This document shows positions 16,940-25,679 of a stretch of DNA of 64,000 bases, piece by piece. The position numbers and the translations under genes were made by a program. Under the pieces are notes generated by a model. It was given only the letters and a program-made list of their open reading frames with translations. It made no database searches and was not told the DNA's origin. Origin of the DNA: HGM11368 sp051883415 (GTDB lineage: Bacteria > Bacillota > Clostridia > Christensenellales > UBA3700); assembly GCA_051883415.1 (NCBI GenBank), contig JBJETR010000041.1, positions 1 through 64,000 of the forward strand, read 5' to 3'. Position 1 is the first letter of the stretch, and the number at the start of each line of letters is the position of its first letter.

Positions 16940-18922
16940 TTATGCAAGGCTAATTTGCTCGATACGCTTGATTACGTCTTGCATCTTTGGATGATTGGCT
17001 ATATCGGGATAAGTTGCTATCAGTTTTTGTGCAAGCTCTTTGCAGTCTTGCAAGGTCTTTGACGTAACTTTGACAGCCGTCGTTCCGCTTTGGTTGAAGC
17101 CAAAAAAGTCACCGTAGCCTCTAATTTCTGCATCTTTTTCCGCAATAGCAAGACCATCGTAATTGTCCCTTATGACAGCCAAACGCTCTTGTTCGTTAGG
17201 ATTGGCGGTATGCAAGAAGCAATACGATTGCATACCCGCTCTTCGTCCTACGCGACCTCTTAGCTGGTGAAGTCCCGCCAACCCGAATCTATCGCTATTT
17301 AGCACTACCATACAACTTGCTCTCGGACTATCCACGCCAACCTCTACTATAGTAGTCGCAATCAGCACGTCAATATTGCCTAAGATAAATTCCTCCATTA
17401 TGTCGCTCTTTTCTTCTTGCGAGAGTTTACCGTGCAATAGCGCAACTCTAAGCCCAGCCAATGCACCATCCTTGACTTGTTCGTATAGAGTTTTTGCTCC
17501 AAACACAGTCAGCCCGTCACAGTCCTCGATTGCCGGACAAACTATATAACATTGCTGACCTTTATCCACGATTTGGCGAATAAATCCGTATAATTTTGGC
17601 AATTTTTCATTGCCGATTATATAAGTATGCACCCTTTCTTCTTCGCTCTTTCGACTCTCAAGCATAGATATTTTGACGTCGCCAAGTAGGCTAATTGCCA
17701 GCGTTCTAGGTATTGGAGTTGCACTCATCACCAACGTATCGACGCCCATTGCTTTGGTCTCCAACTTACTCTTTTGTCTTACGCCGAATTTGTGCAACTC
17801 GTCTATGACAACGTATCTAAGCTTGGCAAATATCACTTTGTCACCGATGACTGCGTGCGTACCGATGAGAATATCGACTTTGCCGTCAGCACAATCAGCC
17901 AAAATACGCCTTTTTTCGCTACTACTAGTCGATGAAGTGAGCAATTCTATCCTTATATCAACGTCGTCTATCAACTCTTTTGCCGTGTCGTAATGTTGGC
18001 GTGCAAGTATCTCGGTCGGTGCCATCATTGCACATTGAAAGCCGCTCTTGACGACGTAGACCATGCTCAACAAAGCGACTACCGTCTTACCGCTACCCAC
18101 GTCGCCAACCAACATTCTATTGGTCTTATCTTTGCCTTGAAGGTCGCTAACAATCTCTTTGAGCGACCTAAGTTGGCTATTGGAAAGGACGTACGGCAAC
18201 CTTTGAATATAGCCCTCCAAGACGGAAAACGATGCGGTGTACGGAGTTTCTTTGCTACGCACGGCGCAATCTCTAGTCAAATAATACGCCGTCATATCGA
18301 GAGTCAATCTCTCTTTTTGCATGCGATGAGAAGCTATATAAACCTCTTGCATAGTCGACGGGAAGTGCAAGTCGTGCAACGCCTTGGCGTAGTCGGGATA
18401 GAGCAAGCCGTCAAGCAAACTCGACGTGTCACAATATTCAAGCGCTTGTTTGAGCATGCCCTCATAAGTCTTTGGACCTATCTTGCCTTTGAGAGGATAG
18501 ACGGCAACCACGCCCGTCAAACGACTCTTGTCGCAGCTCTCAAAACTAGGATTGCTCATATATAGCTTGCCTTTGTCGTCAATCACCTTGCCCCATACTC
18601 TATATCTCTGTCCCTCAACTAAATTTTCTCTCAAATACGAAGCGTTAAACCAAGTGAGTTTCAACCTCGAACTATCGTCCTCGACCACTGCGGAAAAGAC
18701 GTTGAAATTCCTACTCTTTCTAAAAAGTTTGCTAATGGATACGATATTGCCTTCAACCAAGGCATAACTGCCTGCTTCTAAAGCGTAGATAGGAGTGGAG
18801 CGAGTCATATCGCAATACGATTTTGGAAAAAACTCAACCATATCTTGCACACTGAAAATGCCCAAGTCATTCAACTTGGACAAAGTCTTTGCTCCCACGC
18901 CTTTGATTTGCGACAATTCCAT
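16940..18922 (-). CDS. recG: ATP-dependent DNA helicase RecG
   Basis: 660 residues, slightly shorter than the usual ~690. N-terminal wedge/OB region, then Walker A GDVGSGKTVVAL near 272, DEAD-box equivalent DELHKFGVRQKSK near 373 (most RecG have DEQHRFG), motif III MSATPIPRTLA near 395, and helicase C with QLRGRVGRRAGMQSYC near 575. It remodels stalled forks and branched DNA. It lies downstream of yloV, as in many Firmicutes, but a strong terminator separates the two, so it should have its own promoter. A HhH-like start (QIKGVGAKTLSKLNDLGI) is visible. Confidence 0.92.
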   Translation of the reverse strand: MELSQIKGVGAKTLSKLNDLGIFSVQDMVEFFPKSYCDMTRSTPIYALEAGSYALVEGNIVSISKLFRKSRNFNVFSAVVEDDSSRLKLTWFNASYLRENLVEGQRYRVWGKVIDDKGKLYMSNPSFESCDKSRLTGVVAVYPLKGKIGPKTYEGMLKQALEYCDTSSLLDGLLYPDYAKALHDLHFPSTMQEVYIASHRMQKERLTLDMTAYYLTRDCAVRSKETPYTASFSVLEGYIQRLPYVLSNSQLRSLKEIVSDLQGKDKTNRMLVGDVGSGKTVVALLSMVYVVKSGFQCAMMAPTEILARQHYDTAKELIDDVDIRIELLTSSTSSSEKRRILADCADGKVDILIGTHAVIGDKVIFAKLRYVVIDELHKFGVRQKSKLETKAMGVDTLVMSATPIPRTLAISLLGDVKISMLESRKSEEERVHTYIIGNEKLPKLYGFIRQIVDKGQQCYIVCPAIEDCDGLTVFGAKTLYEQVKDGALAGLRVALLHGKLSQEEKSDIMEEFILGNIDVLIATTIVEVGVDSPRASCMVVLNSDRFGLAGLHQLRGRVGRRAGMQSYCFLHTANPNEQERLAVIRDNYDGLAIAEKDAEIRGYGDFFGFNQSGTTAVKVTSKTLQDCKELAQKLIATYPDIANHPKMQDVIKRIEQISLA

Positions 18923-18954
18923 AGATTTATTCTACTACTTTCGGAGTGTTTTTT

Positions 18955-18986
18955 CAACAAAAAAAGAGCAAGTCTTACGCTTGCTC
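18955..18986 (-). terminator. Terminator of the yloU-yloV transcript
   Basis: Minus-strand stem GAGCAAG/CTTGCTC (18966-18972 with 18980-18986) followed on the minus strand by seven or more T (18957-18965). Confidence 0.85.
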
Positions 18987-18993
18987 CCATCTA

Positions 18994-20622
18994 TTATTCT
19001 ATTGCTATAAAGTAATGATAATGCGGTTGTCCGCCATAATAGCATTCGACTTCACAATCCTCGAATTTTTCTTGTATCTCTTCTTTGAGTTCTTCGGCTT
19101 GTTCTTTGTCGACGCCCTCGCCATAGTACAAAGTAATTATTTCGCTATCCTCATCGGCAAGCTTGTCAACAAGCGTCATCGCCGTATCTCTCACACTGTC
19201 TGACTTGGCAATTATCTTTTTGCCGTCGAGACCTATAATATCGCCTTCCACAATATCAAATCCGTCAAGTTGAGTAGTCCTTACCGCCGTGGTAACTTGG
19301 GCACATTTCATATCTCTAAACGCCCTTTTCATCTCTTTTTCGTTGGCTTTGATATCCATCTCGGGATCGAATACCAACGCCGCACTGAGACCTTGAGCAA
19401 CCTCTTTGGTTGGTATAACTACGCACTTTTTGGAAGTGAGTTCGCACGCCTTTTCTGCGGCAAGAATGATATTGCTGTTGTTAGGCAAAATTACTACGTT
19501 GTCGGAATTGATTTTTTCGATAGCGTTGAGAATGTCCTCTACGCTTGGGTTCATGGTTTGACCGCCCTCGATCACTTCGTCTACGTACATATCCTTGAAG
19601 AGTTTGCTAAGTCCGTCGCCGGCACAAATCGCCATCATTGCAATAGGCTTTTTGTTGGCTTGACGTTGCTTTTGCAACTCTCTGTTTTGCTCAAGCATAT
19701 TCTCAATCTTAACCTTGTCCAACTCGCCGAGTTGCAAAGCCCAATACAAGGCTCTGTTAGGTTGATTGGTATGCACGTGTACTTTGATAAGGTGTGTATC
19801 ACCAATAGCAATAACGCAATCACCAATAGTCATAAGCTTATCACGCAACTTTTCAACGTCTTCTTCAGTTACGTGCTTCTTGATATTGATAACAAAGTAC
19901 TCGGTACAATATGCGAACTTGATATTGTCAAGGTCGTGTTCGTCGTCGCCGAAAGCGTCAAGTAGTGGCGCAGGGGTTGCCGCCATATCGCCCTCTTGTT
20001 CGGCAATCTCTTCCCCTTTGAGCACTTTGAGATAGCCCTCTAACACTGTAAGAAGTCCTCTACCACCCGCATCTACTACACCCGCTTTCTTGAGTACAGG
20101 CAACATCTCAGGCGTCTTTTGAAGGATTTCTTCACCCTTGGCGATTATTTGTTCAAAAAACGCGATAAAAGAAGAATTTTTGCTCGCTATGCTCATTGCA
20201 TTTTCGGCAATAAATCTAATCACCGTCAAAATCGTGCCTTCCTTAGGCTTAGTAACGGCACTGTAAGCCACTTCTCTTGCACAAATAAATGCTTTGGCAA
20301 AGGCTTTGGTATTGAGTTGTTTCTCTTCACTCAGAGTCTTGCACATTCCTTTGACAATTTGGGACAAAATAACGCCCGAATTGCCTCGTGCCCCCTTGAG
20401 TGCGCCTCGTGCGAAAGCGTTGAAAAGGTCGCTTGGCTCGTCTATAACTACGTTTTGAATCTCTTTGACGGCAGATGCCATAGTCATGGACATATTAGTG
20501 CCCGTATCGCCGTCAGGAACAGGAAAAACGTTTAAAGAATCTATCATTGCTTTGTTGGCGCTGAGGTTTTTGTAACCGCCCTCGAACATCTCAGCCAACT
20601 TAGCGACGTCTAATATTTTCAT
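18994..20622 (-). CDS. fakA: DAK2-domain protein YloV, FakA-type fatty acid kinase
   Basis: 542 residues. The N-terminal DhaK-L-type kinase domain shows FPVPDGDTGTNMSMTM near 32-47 (Mg-ATP-coordinating aspartates) and RGARGNSGVILSQI near 77-90; the middle and C-terminal domains include HVHTNQPNRAL near 286. In Firmicutes this protein phosphorylates fatty acids held by a DegV/FakB partner for phospholipid synthesis. It follows the Asp23-family gene by 9 bp, the standard yloU-yloV arrangement. Confidence 0.85.
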   Translation of the reverse strand: MKILDVAKLAEMFEGGYKNLSANKAMIDSLNVFPVPDGDTGTNMSMTMASAVKEIQNVVIDEPSDLFNAFARGALKGARGNSGVILSQIVKGMCKTLSEEKQLNTKAFAKAFICAREVAYSAVTKPKEGTILTVIRFIAENAMSIASKNSSFIAFFEQIIAKGEEILQKTPEMLPVLKKAGVVDAGGRGLLTVLEGYLKVLKGEEIAEQEGDMAATPAPLLDAFGDDEHDLDNIKFAYCTEYFVINIKKHVTEEDVEKLRDKLMTIGDCVIAIGDTHLIKVHVHTNQPNRALYWALQLGELDKVKIENMLEQNRELQKQRQANKKPIAMMAICAGDGLSKLFKDMYVDEVIEGGQTMNPSVEDILNAIEKINSDNVVILPNNSNIILAAEKACELTSKKCVVIPTKEVAQGLSAALVFDPEMDIKANEKEMKRAFRDMKCAQVTTAVRTTQLDGFDIVEGDIIGLDGKKIIAKSDSVRDTAMTLVDKLADEDSEIITLYYGEGVDKEQAEELKEEIQEKFEDCEVECYYGGQPHYHYFIAIE

Positions 20623-20631
20623 ATATCTCCA

Positions 20632-20982
20632 TTATACCTTGACTCCGACCACGTTGACAACGACACTCTCAACCCTCATACCGGTATAAGCTTCGACGTT
20701 GTATTTGACGGTCTCTTTGATGGAGTCAGTAACTGCCGTTATGTTGACGCCCGCGCCAAGCACAACGAACATTTCGATGTTTATTTTGTTTTTGACTGTG
20801 GTAACTTTGACGCCTTTGCCGGCAATTTGTTTGTTAAAAAGCGATTTGATGCTGTCGGTCAAAGTTCTTGAAACCAAATCCATGACTCCATAGCAGTCCA
20901 TACAAGCATTGGACGCTGTCATGGCAATGGCAGAGTCGGTGATAACAATCTTTCCGTAATAATTAGAAGTCGTCACAGCCAT
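20632..20982 (-). CDS. Asp23/Gls24 family envelope stress protein (YloU)
   Basis: 116 residues, the typical length. Asp23 signature features: YYGKIVITDSAIAMTASNAC at the N-terminus, a central GVKVTTVKNKINIEMFVV strand pair and a C-terminal VESVVVNVVGVKV. Members are membrane-associated cytoplasmic proteins linked to cell envelope homeostasis. Its location next to yloV and divergently from rpmB is the standard Firmicutes order and supports the call. Confidence 0.85.
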   Translation of the reverse strand: MAVTTSNYYGKIVITDSAIAMTASNACMDCYGVMDLVSRTLTDSIKSLFNKQIAGKGVKVTTVKNKINIEMFVVLGAGVNITAVTDSIKETVKYNVEAYTGMRVESVVVNVVGVKV

Positions 20983-21161
20983 AGTATTATTTTACACTTA
21001 TGAATACTTATTTGCAAGCATTTTGGATAATTTAACGCTTTGCATTATTATTTTATCTATATTTAGTAAAAAAAATTAAAAAATCGTTCAATTTTTCTTG
21101 CGTTATTTTTCGGTTGATGATAAGATTACTATTGCAAGATTTCTAGCAGGAGGTATAGTAT

Positions 21162-21353
21162 ATGTCAAGAGTATGTGCAATTTGCGGAAAAGGACAACAA
21201 ACAGGCAACCTCGTTAGCCACTCCAACCGTAAAAGCAGAACAGCGTGGAGAGCCAACGTTCAAAAGGTGAAAGTTGTCAAAGAAAACGGCGCTACCGAGA
21301 GTATGTACGTCTGCACAAGATGTTTGCGTAGCGGTAACGTAGAACGCGCTTAA
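21162..21353 (+). CDS. rpmB: 50S ribosomal protein L28
   Basis: 63 residues with CAICGKGQQTGNLVSHSNRK at the N-terminus and CTRCLRSGNVERA at the C-terminus; two CxxC pairs form the zinc ribbon of the C+ type L28. Very strong ribosome site AGGAGGTATAGTAT. As in Bacillus it is transcribed against its neighbours yloU and spoVM. A perfect terminator follows. Confidence 0.96.
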   Translation: MSRVCAICGKGQQTGNLVSHSNRKSRTAWRANVQKVKVVKENGATESMYVCTRCLRSGNVERA

Positions 21354-21370
21354 TTATTCTGCACAATAGA

Positions 21371-21397
21371 GGACGCCTGTTCAGGCGTCTTTTTTTA
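21371..21397 (+). terminator. rpmB terminator
   Basis: Perfect stem GACGCCTG/CAGGCGTC (21372-21379 and 21382-21389) with a TT loop, then a run of T. Confidence 0.93.
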
Positions 21398-21540
21398 TTT
21401 TAAACACAAAGAACAAGGAACTTAAAATAGCGTAGCGATAGGAAAATTCCACAAAAATAAGAAAAATATAATCTAGCTCCTACACCTTGCATTGCAAAGA
21501 AGTGAGCTTTTTGATTATTATAATGTTTGCGTTGAAAACA

Positions 21541-21703
21541 GCGATATTTCGGCTTTTAGTCGAAATGATATAATATTAAACTTAACTTTCCCGATAGGGA
21601 AAATATCACTTTACTTTTATGCAAAATATCGCGCCAAAGGCATATCACTTGCCGCAAGGCAAATATAGTTGTGGCGCAGCGATAAATCATATCGCTACGC
21701 CAC
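21541..21703. repeat. Array of small hairpins in a 365-bp gene-free gap
   Basis: The gap between rpmB and spoVM holds four hairpins in a row: ATTTCG/CGAAAT (21546-21566), TTTCCC-GATA-GGGAAA (21587-21602), TTGCC-GCAA-GGCAA (21649-21662) and a 14-bp stem with one mismatch, GTGGCGCAGCGATA / TATCGCTACGCCAC (21671-21703). They are joined by ATATC-like links. The layout recalls the palindromic hairpin arrays seen in intergenic regions of many clostridial genomes. The rest of the gap (21398-21540) shows nothing recognisable. Confidence 0.5.
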
Positions 21704-21718
21704 TATGCCCCGTATTTT

Positions 21719-21802
21719 TTATCTTATCAGACACTTTTTAGGTACTATCAGCCTCAACATTTTTTTGATTAGCTTAGGCGGATTGATACATATTATTCTC
21801 AT
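21719..21802 (-). CDS. spoVM: Stage V sporulation protein M
   Basis: A 27-codon reading frame starting MRIICINPPKLIKKML, with a perfect ribosome site GGAGGTG (21807-21813) 4 nt before the ATG. It matches the SpoVM plan: short amphipathic helix, proline at position 9 (needed in B. subtilis SpoVM for curvature sensing), PK pair, LR-I segment and basic C-terminus. It lies between rpe and rpmB, exactly where spoVM lies in Bacillus and Clostridia, and points the same way as rpe. SpoVM recruits SpoIVA to the convex forespore membrane to nucleate the spore coat. The C-terminus (PKKCLIR) differs from known sequences. Confidence 0.85.
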   Translation of the reverse strand: MRIICINPPKLIKKMLRLIVPKKCLIR

Positions 21803-21846
21803 AGCACACCTCCATTGTACAAGGTATGCCGGCAACTAAATATTTG

Positions 21847-22497
21847 TTAATTCAAACAATTCTTGATATCATTAATTGCTTGTGCCGGATCGGACGCACC
21901 AAACACGCTGCTACCAGCAACAGCCACGTCAACTCCTCTCTTAGCCATTTCTTTGACGTTGGAGACGGTGACGCCCCCGTCGAGTTCTATCAAAAATCTA
22001 CCTTGCGATATTTCTTTTAGTCTATCTATCTTGTCGAGTACGCTAGTGATAAACTTTTGACCGCCAAAACCGGGGAACACTCCCATAAGCATAACCACGT
22101 CAACCTTGTCTACGTAAGGCAATATCGTATCTACCTCGATATCGGGATTGAGCACAAGCCCTGCCTTTTTGCCTTGAGCCCTTATGTAATCGAGCGTTTC
22201 GCCTACGTTAGCACAAGTCTCTGCATGAAAGGTCACCACGTCGGCGCCTGCCTCGATAAATCTCGGAATATAGGTTTCGGGACTATCAATCATGAGGTGC
22301 ACGTCAAGCACCATATCAGTCTCTTTTCTGATAGCCTTGACCATTGGCATGCCAAAGGTGATATTAGGCACGAATTTGCCGTCCATTACGTCACAATGTA
22401 CCCAATCGGCGCCCCATTTTTTTAGATTCTTTACAGCTTCGCCCATATAGGCAAAGTCAGCCGACAAAATCGACGGCGCAACTAGTATCTCAGTCAT
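21847..22497 (-). CDS. rpe: Ribulose-phosphate 3-epimerase
   Basis: 216-residue TIM barrel of normal length: APSILSADF near 7-15, metal-binding HCDVMDGKFVPNITFG near 34-49, LDVHLMI near 65, MGVFPGFGGQKF near 138-149 and LDGGV near 173. It interconverts ribulose 5-phosphate and xylulose 5-phosphate in the pentose phosphate pathway. The start overlaps the end of rsgA by 8 bp, so the two are cotranslated; spoVM follows 44 bp downstream. Confidence 0.95.
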   Translation of the reverse strand: MTEILVAPSILSADFAYMGEAVKNLKKWGADWVHCDVMDGKFVPNITFGMPMVKAIRKETDMVLDVHLMIDSPETYIPRFIEAGADVVTFHAETCANVGETLDYIRAQGKKAGLVLNPDIEVDTILPYVDKVDVVMLMGVFPGFGGQKFITSVLDKIDRLKEISQGRFLIELDGGVTVSNVKEMAKRGVDVAVAGSSVFGASDPAQAINDIKNCLN

Positions 22498-23383
22498 ATC
22501 TTTTTTCCCATCTCCTTTTTATATCCTTATACAATCGAATATACCTTTCGTATCTTTCTCTAGACAATTTGCCTTGCTCTACGGCAATCTTGACTCCGCA
22601 TATTTCTTCGTCGCTGTGCGTACAGCTTCTAAATTTGCAATCTACCGCAAACTCATCGAAGTCGGTATAATATCGGTGCAGCGACATAGGATCGACTAGC
22701 GGCATCTCTAACATGCTAAACCCGCAAGTGTCGGCAATCTTTGTGCCGTCCTCAAGCTCTATTATCTCAACGTGACGAGTGGTATTTTTGCCTCTCTCTC
22801 CCTTTTTGGACAGCTCTCCAACCTTCATCATCTGCTGACCGCAAATAGTGTTGACAAGTGACGACTTGCCTACCGCCGACTGTCCCGCAAGGCATACGTA
22901 TCTACCTCTTATCTTATCCATAAGTAGGTCGATGCCTTGCCCCGTCCGAGTACTGATGATGATAATATCCGCCATATCTTGATAGTCTTGGACAACCTGT
23001 TGCAGTACGTCCTCAGCCCCCTCAAGGTCCGCCTTGTTGACGCAAATTATCGGATCTACACCCTGCTCGGCAGCACCAATGATGAGTTTGTCCACCAACA
23101 ACATATCGGGCTTTGGCACCGGTGCAAGCACAATTACGATAGCCTCAATATTGCTTATATATGGTCTGACAAGCATACTCTTGCGAGGCAAGACCTCTTC
23201 GATCACGCCCTCTTTGTCCGCCACCACCGACACCATATCGCCGATGTATATTTCGCCACCACGTTTGAGTTTGCCTCTGGCAAAGCACTTGAATATCTCG
23301 CCTTGCTCCGTCTTGACGGTATATATGCCTCCCATTCCTTTGACGACTTGTCCTACAACCTTCTTTTTGATATTACACCTCAC
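22490..23383 (-). CDS. rsgA: Ribosome small-subunit biogenesis GTPase RsgA
   Basis: 297 residues, circularly permuted GTPase: OB-fold N-terminus (GQVVKGMGGIYTV), G4 NKADL near 116, then G1 GQSAVGKSSLV near 168, G3 DTCGF near 218 and the C-terminal zinc site CKFRSCTHSDEEICGVK near 245-261. It matures the 30S subunit and hydrolyses GTP on it. GTG start at 23383 inside the end of rlmN (11-bp overlap). The PrpC phosphatase and PrkC kinase genes that usually precede rsgA in Firmicutes are missing here. Confidence 0.93.
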   Translation of the reverse strand: MRCNIKKKVVGQVVKGMGGIYTVKTEQGEIFKCFARGKLKRGGEIYIGDMVSVVADKEGVIEEVLPRKSMLVRPYISNIEAIVIVLAPVPKPDMLLVDKLIIGAAEQGVDPIICVNKADLEGAEDVLQQVVQDYQDMADIIIISTRTGQGIDLLMDKIRGRYVCLAGQSAVGKSSLVNTICGQQMMKVGELSKKGERGKNTTRHVEIIELEDGTKIADTCGFSMLEMPLVDPMSLHRYYTDFDEFAVDCKFRSCTHSDEEICGVKIAVEQGKLSRERYERYIRLYKDIKRRWEKRYD

Positions 23384-24413
23384 CGGATATATATTTTCTT
23401 CTAAGCTGACCGCATGCGCCGTCTATATCTGAGCCCATACTTCTACGAATGGTGCAACTAACGCCGTTTTTCTCCAGCCTTTGCTTAAACTTCTTTATTC
23501 TCTCATCATTAGAGCCGTCAAGTCCCTTTTCTTTGACGTAGTTGAGCCTAATTAAATTGATATGACAAGGCAATCCCTTGACGAGTCTAGACAGTTCGTC
23601 GGCACATTCTACGCTGTCGTTGAGTCCGTCCACCATAGAGTACTCGAAGATTATTCTTCTACCGCTCTTGTCAAAATAATATTTGACGGCTTGGATAATG
23701 TCCTTGACACCGTATTTGTTGGCAACGGGCATAATCTTTTTTCTAATCTCGTCGTTGGGCGCGTGCAATGATATTGTCAACGTTATACCGTAGTTTTCGT
23801 CGGCAAGTCGCTTGATTTTTTCGCACAGTCCGCACGTTGAGAGCGATACGTTTCTTCTCGATATGTTCAAACCCTTGGTATCACTCACCAATCTCAAAAA
23901 CTTGGTAGTGTTATCATAGTTGTCCAAAGGCTCGCCGCTACCCATAAGCACGATATTGGTTATTGCTCTCTTGTCGTCCGACTTATTGTCGCGATTGACG
24001 GCAACCACTTGCGACAATATTTCTCCCGCAGTGAGGTTGCGAACCAGCCCGCCGAGCCCCGAAGCGCAAAAGGCACAATTCATTCTACACCCCACCTGCG
24101 TAGACACGCATATCGTGTTGCCGTACTTATATTTCATCAACACGCCCTCGATGACGTTGTTGTCCCACAGCCTAAATAGATATTTTCTCGTTCCGTCTAT
24201 CTTAGACTCTACGCAATGCACGATTTCCACGCCTTGTGCCGTATATCCATCGTCTTTCAAGTGGTTTATCAAAGACTTGGGCAAGTTGATCTCATCGAGC
24301 CGTGCGCCCCTATAAAGCCCGTCAAACAGTTGGGTAGCACGATAACCGGCTTCCCCCGCTTGAGTTACTATATTTTTGATTTCTTCAAAGGTATAGTCGA
24401 GCAATATCTTCAT
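23373..24413 (-). CDS. rlmN: Dual-specificity 23S rRNA/tRNA adenine-2 methyltransferase RlmN
   Basis: 346 residues. Radical-SAM cluster motif GCRMNCAFCASG near 108-119 (CxxxCxxC), preceded by the N-terminal RlmN domain (YRATQLFDGLYRG) and followed by GSGEPLDNYDNTTKFL near 157 and the C-terminal cysteine in CTIRRSMGSDIDGACGQLR near 320-338. It methylates A2503 of 23S rRNA and A37 of some tRNAs. Nine bp after rsmB; overlaps rsgA. Confidence 0.95.
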   Translation of the reverse strand: MKILLDYTFEEIKNIVTQAGEAGYRATQLFDGLYRGARLDEINLPKSLINHLKDDGYTAQGVEIVHCVESKIDGTRKYLFRLWDNNVIEGVLMKYKYGNTICVSTQVGCRMNCAFCASGLGGLVRNLTAGEILSQVVAVNRDNKSDDKRAITNIVLMGSGEPLDNYDNTTKFLRLVSDTKGLNISRRNVSLSTCGLCEKIKRLADENYGITLTISLHAPNDEIRKKIMPVANKYGVKDIIQAVKYYFDKSGRRIIFEYSMVDGLNDSVECADELSRLVKGLPCHINLIRLNYVKEKGLDGSNDERIKKFKQRLEKNGVSCTIRRSMGSDIDGACGQLRRKYISGEV

Positions 24414-24422
24414 GTTATATCA

Positions 24423-25679
24423 TTACTCCGTCTTAGATAAGTCTTGTTTTCTTGCCAGAACCGCCACAAAAAAGCCGTCGGTGCCTTGGTCGTCTGGCAA
24501 ATATTGCTTAGAACTCTCCACCGTCCATTCGGGGTTTTCTTTGACAAATCTACCTACGATATTGTAGTTTTCTTCTCTAAGCAAAGTGCAGGTAGAATAT
24601 ATCACCTTTCCGCCCATTTTGGCGTATTTGCAGGCATTGGTAAGCAAAGCGTATTGAGTCTTGGTCAACTCTTCCACGCCCTGCATATCCAGGCTAAGGT
24701 ATATATCAGGTTTCTTTTTGGCTATACCAAGTCCGCTACAAGGCACGTCGCACAGCACCTTGTCAAAAAGTCCTTCGAATCCCGCCATATATTGCGTAGA
24801 ATCTTGTTCCATCACCGATATCCCGCTCGCTTGCATACGCTTGATATAGGATTGTATAAGTTCCACTCTATGAGGATGAAGCTCGCACGCAACGACCTCA
24901 ACGTTGGGTGCTTGTTCGGCTATATACAACGATTTGCCCCCGGGTGCCGCACACATATCCAGTACCTTATCTCCACTCCTAATTCGCATTGCTTGCACAC
25001 AACGCATAGAAGTCACCGATTGTATCGTAATCAAGCCGTTGTTGAATAGGTCTCTCAGCTTCTTGTCGTTCTTTACCCACATACCGCCACAGTCAGACAA
25101 ACGGTATTTTATATCCTTGCGATCGCATATTTCACGCAAATGTTTAAAGCTCGTGAGTCTGGTATTAGGGCGAATATGTTCTTCTTGCACGCTATTTGAA
25201 AGCAAAAACCCTTTGGTCGTATCAAAGCCGTATTGCTTGACGTATTTGTTTACTATCCATAGCGGAACAGATGCTTCTACCGCCAATCTCTCCACCCTGT
25301 CCTCAGGCAAAGACGGTTTGTTTGCAATATAGTTTTTGAGCAAACTGTTGACAAAGCCTTTGAGTTGACGTTTGCCTATAAAAGCCGTCAAATCCACCAT
25401 ATTGTCCACTACCGCATAGTTAGGCATAGAATCCATATAACTAAGGCAATACATCCCCATTTTGAGCACAATTACCACGCTCGCTTGCGGACGCTTTTTG
25501 GCAAGGCAGGACAGATAATATTCGAGTTCCACGTTTCTTTCCAACACGCCGTACACAAGTTTTGTCACCCAAGCGGCATTGTTGGCGTAGCCCAACTTTT
25601 TGCTCAGTTCTATCGATCCAAACGCCTTGTTTTTGAATATATTAGACAATACGTCGTAGCTAAGTTGTATATCACTCAT
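24423..25679 (-). CDS. rsmB: 16S rRNA (cytosine-967-C5)-methyltransferase
   Basis: 418 residues with an N-terminal NusB-like helical domain (to about 140) and a C-terminal Rossmann methyltransferase: CAAPGGKSLYIAE near 243, catalytic motif IV CDVPCSGLG near 313-321 and motif VI STCTLLREEN near 366. The fusion of NusB-like and NOL1/NOP2/Sun domains is diagnostic of RsmB. ATGA overlap with fmt upstream. Confidence 0.92.
   Translation of the reverse strand: MSDIQLSYDVLSNIFKNKAFGSIELSKKLGYANNAAWVTKLVYGVLERNVELEYYLSCLAKKRPQASVVIVLKMGMYCLSYMDSMPNYAVVDNMVDLTAFIGKRQLKGFVNSLLKNYIANKPSLPEDRVERLAVEASVPLWIVNKYVKQYGFDTTKGFLLSNSVQEEHIRPNTRLTSFKHLREICDRKDIKYRLSDCGGMWVKNDKKLRDLFNNGLITIQSVTSMRCVQAMRIRSGDKVLDMCAAPGGKSLYIAEQAPNVEVVACELHPHRVELIQSYIKRMQASGISVMEQDSTQYMAGFEGLFDKVLCDVPCSGLGIAKKKPDIYLSLDMQGVEELTKTQYALLTNACKYAKMGGKVIYSTCTLLREENYNIVGRFVKENPEWTVESSKQYLPDDQGTDGFFVAVLARKQDLSKTE

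Noticed and set aside
21541..21703. CRISPR array
   Set aside because: The repeats are different hairpins, not direct repeats with unique spacers, and no cas genes are near.
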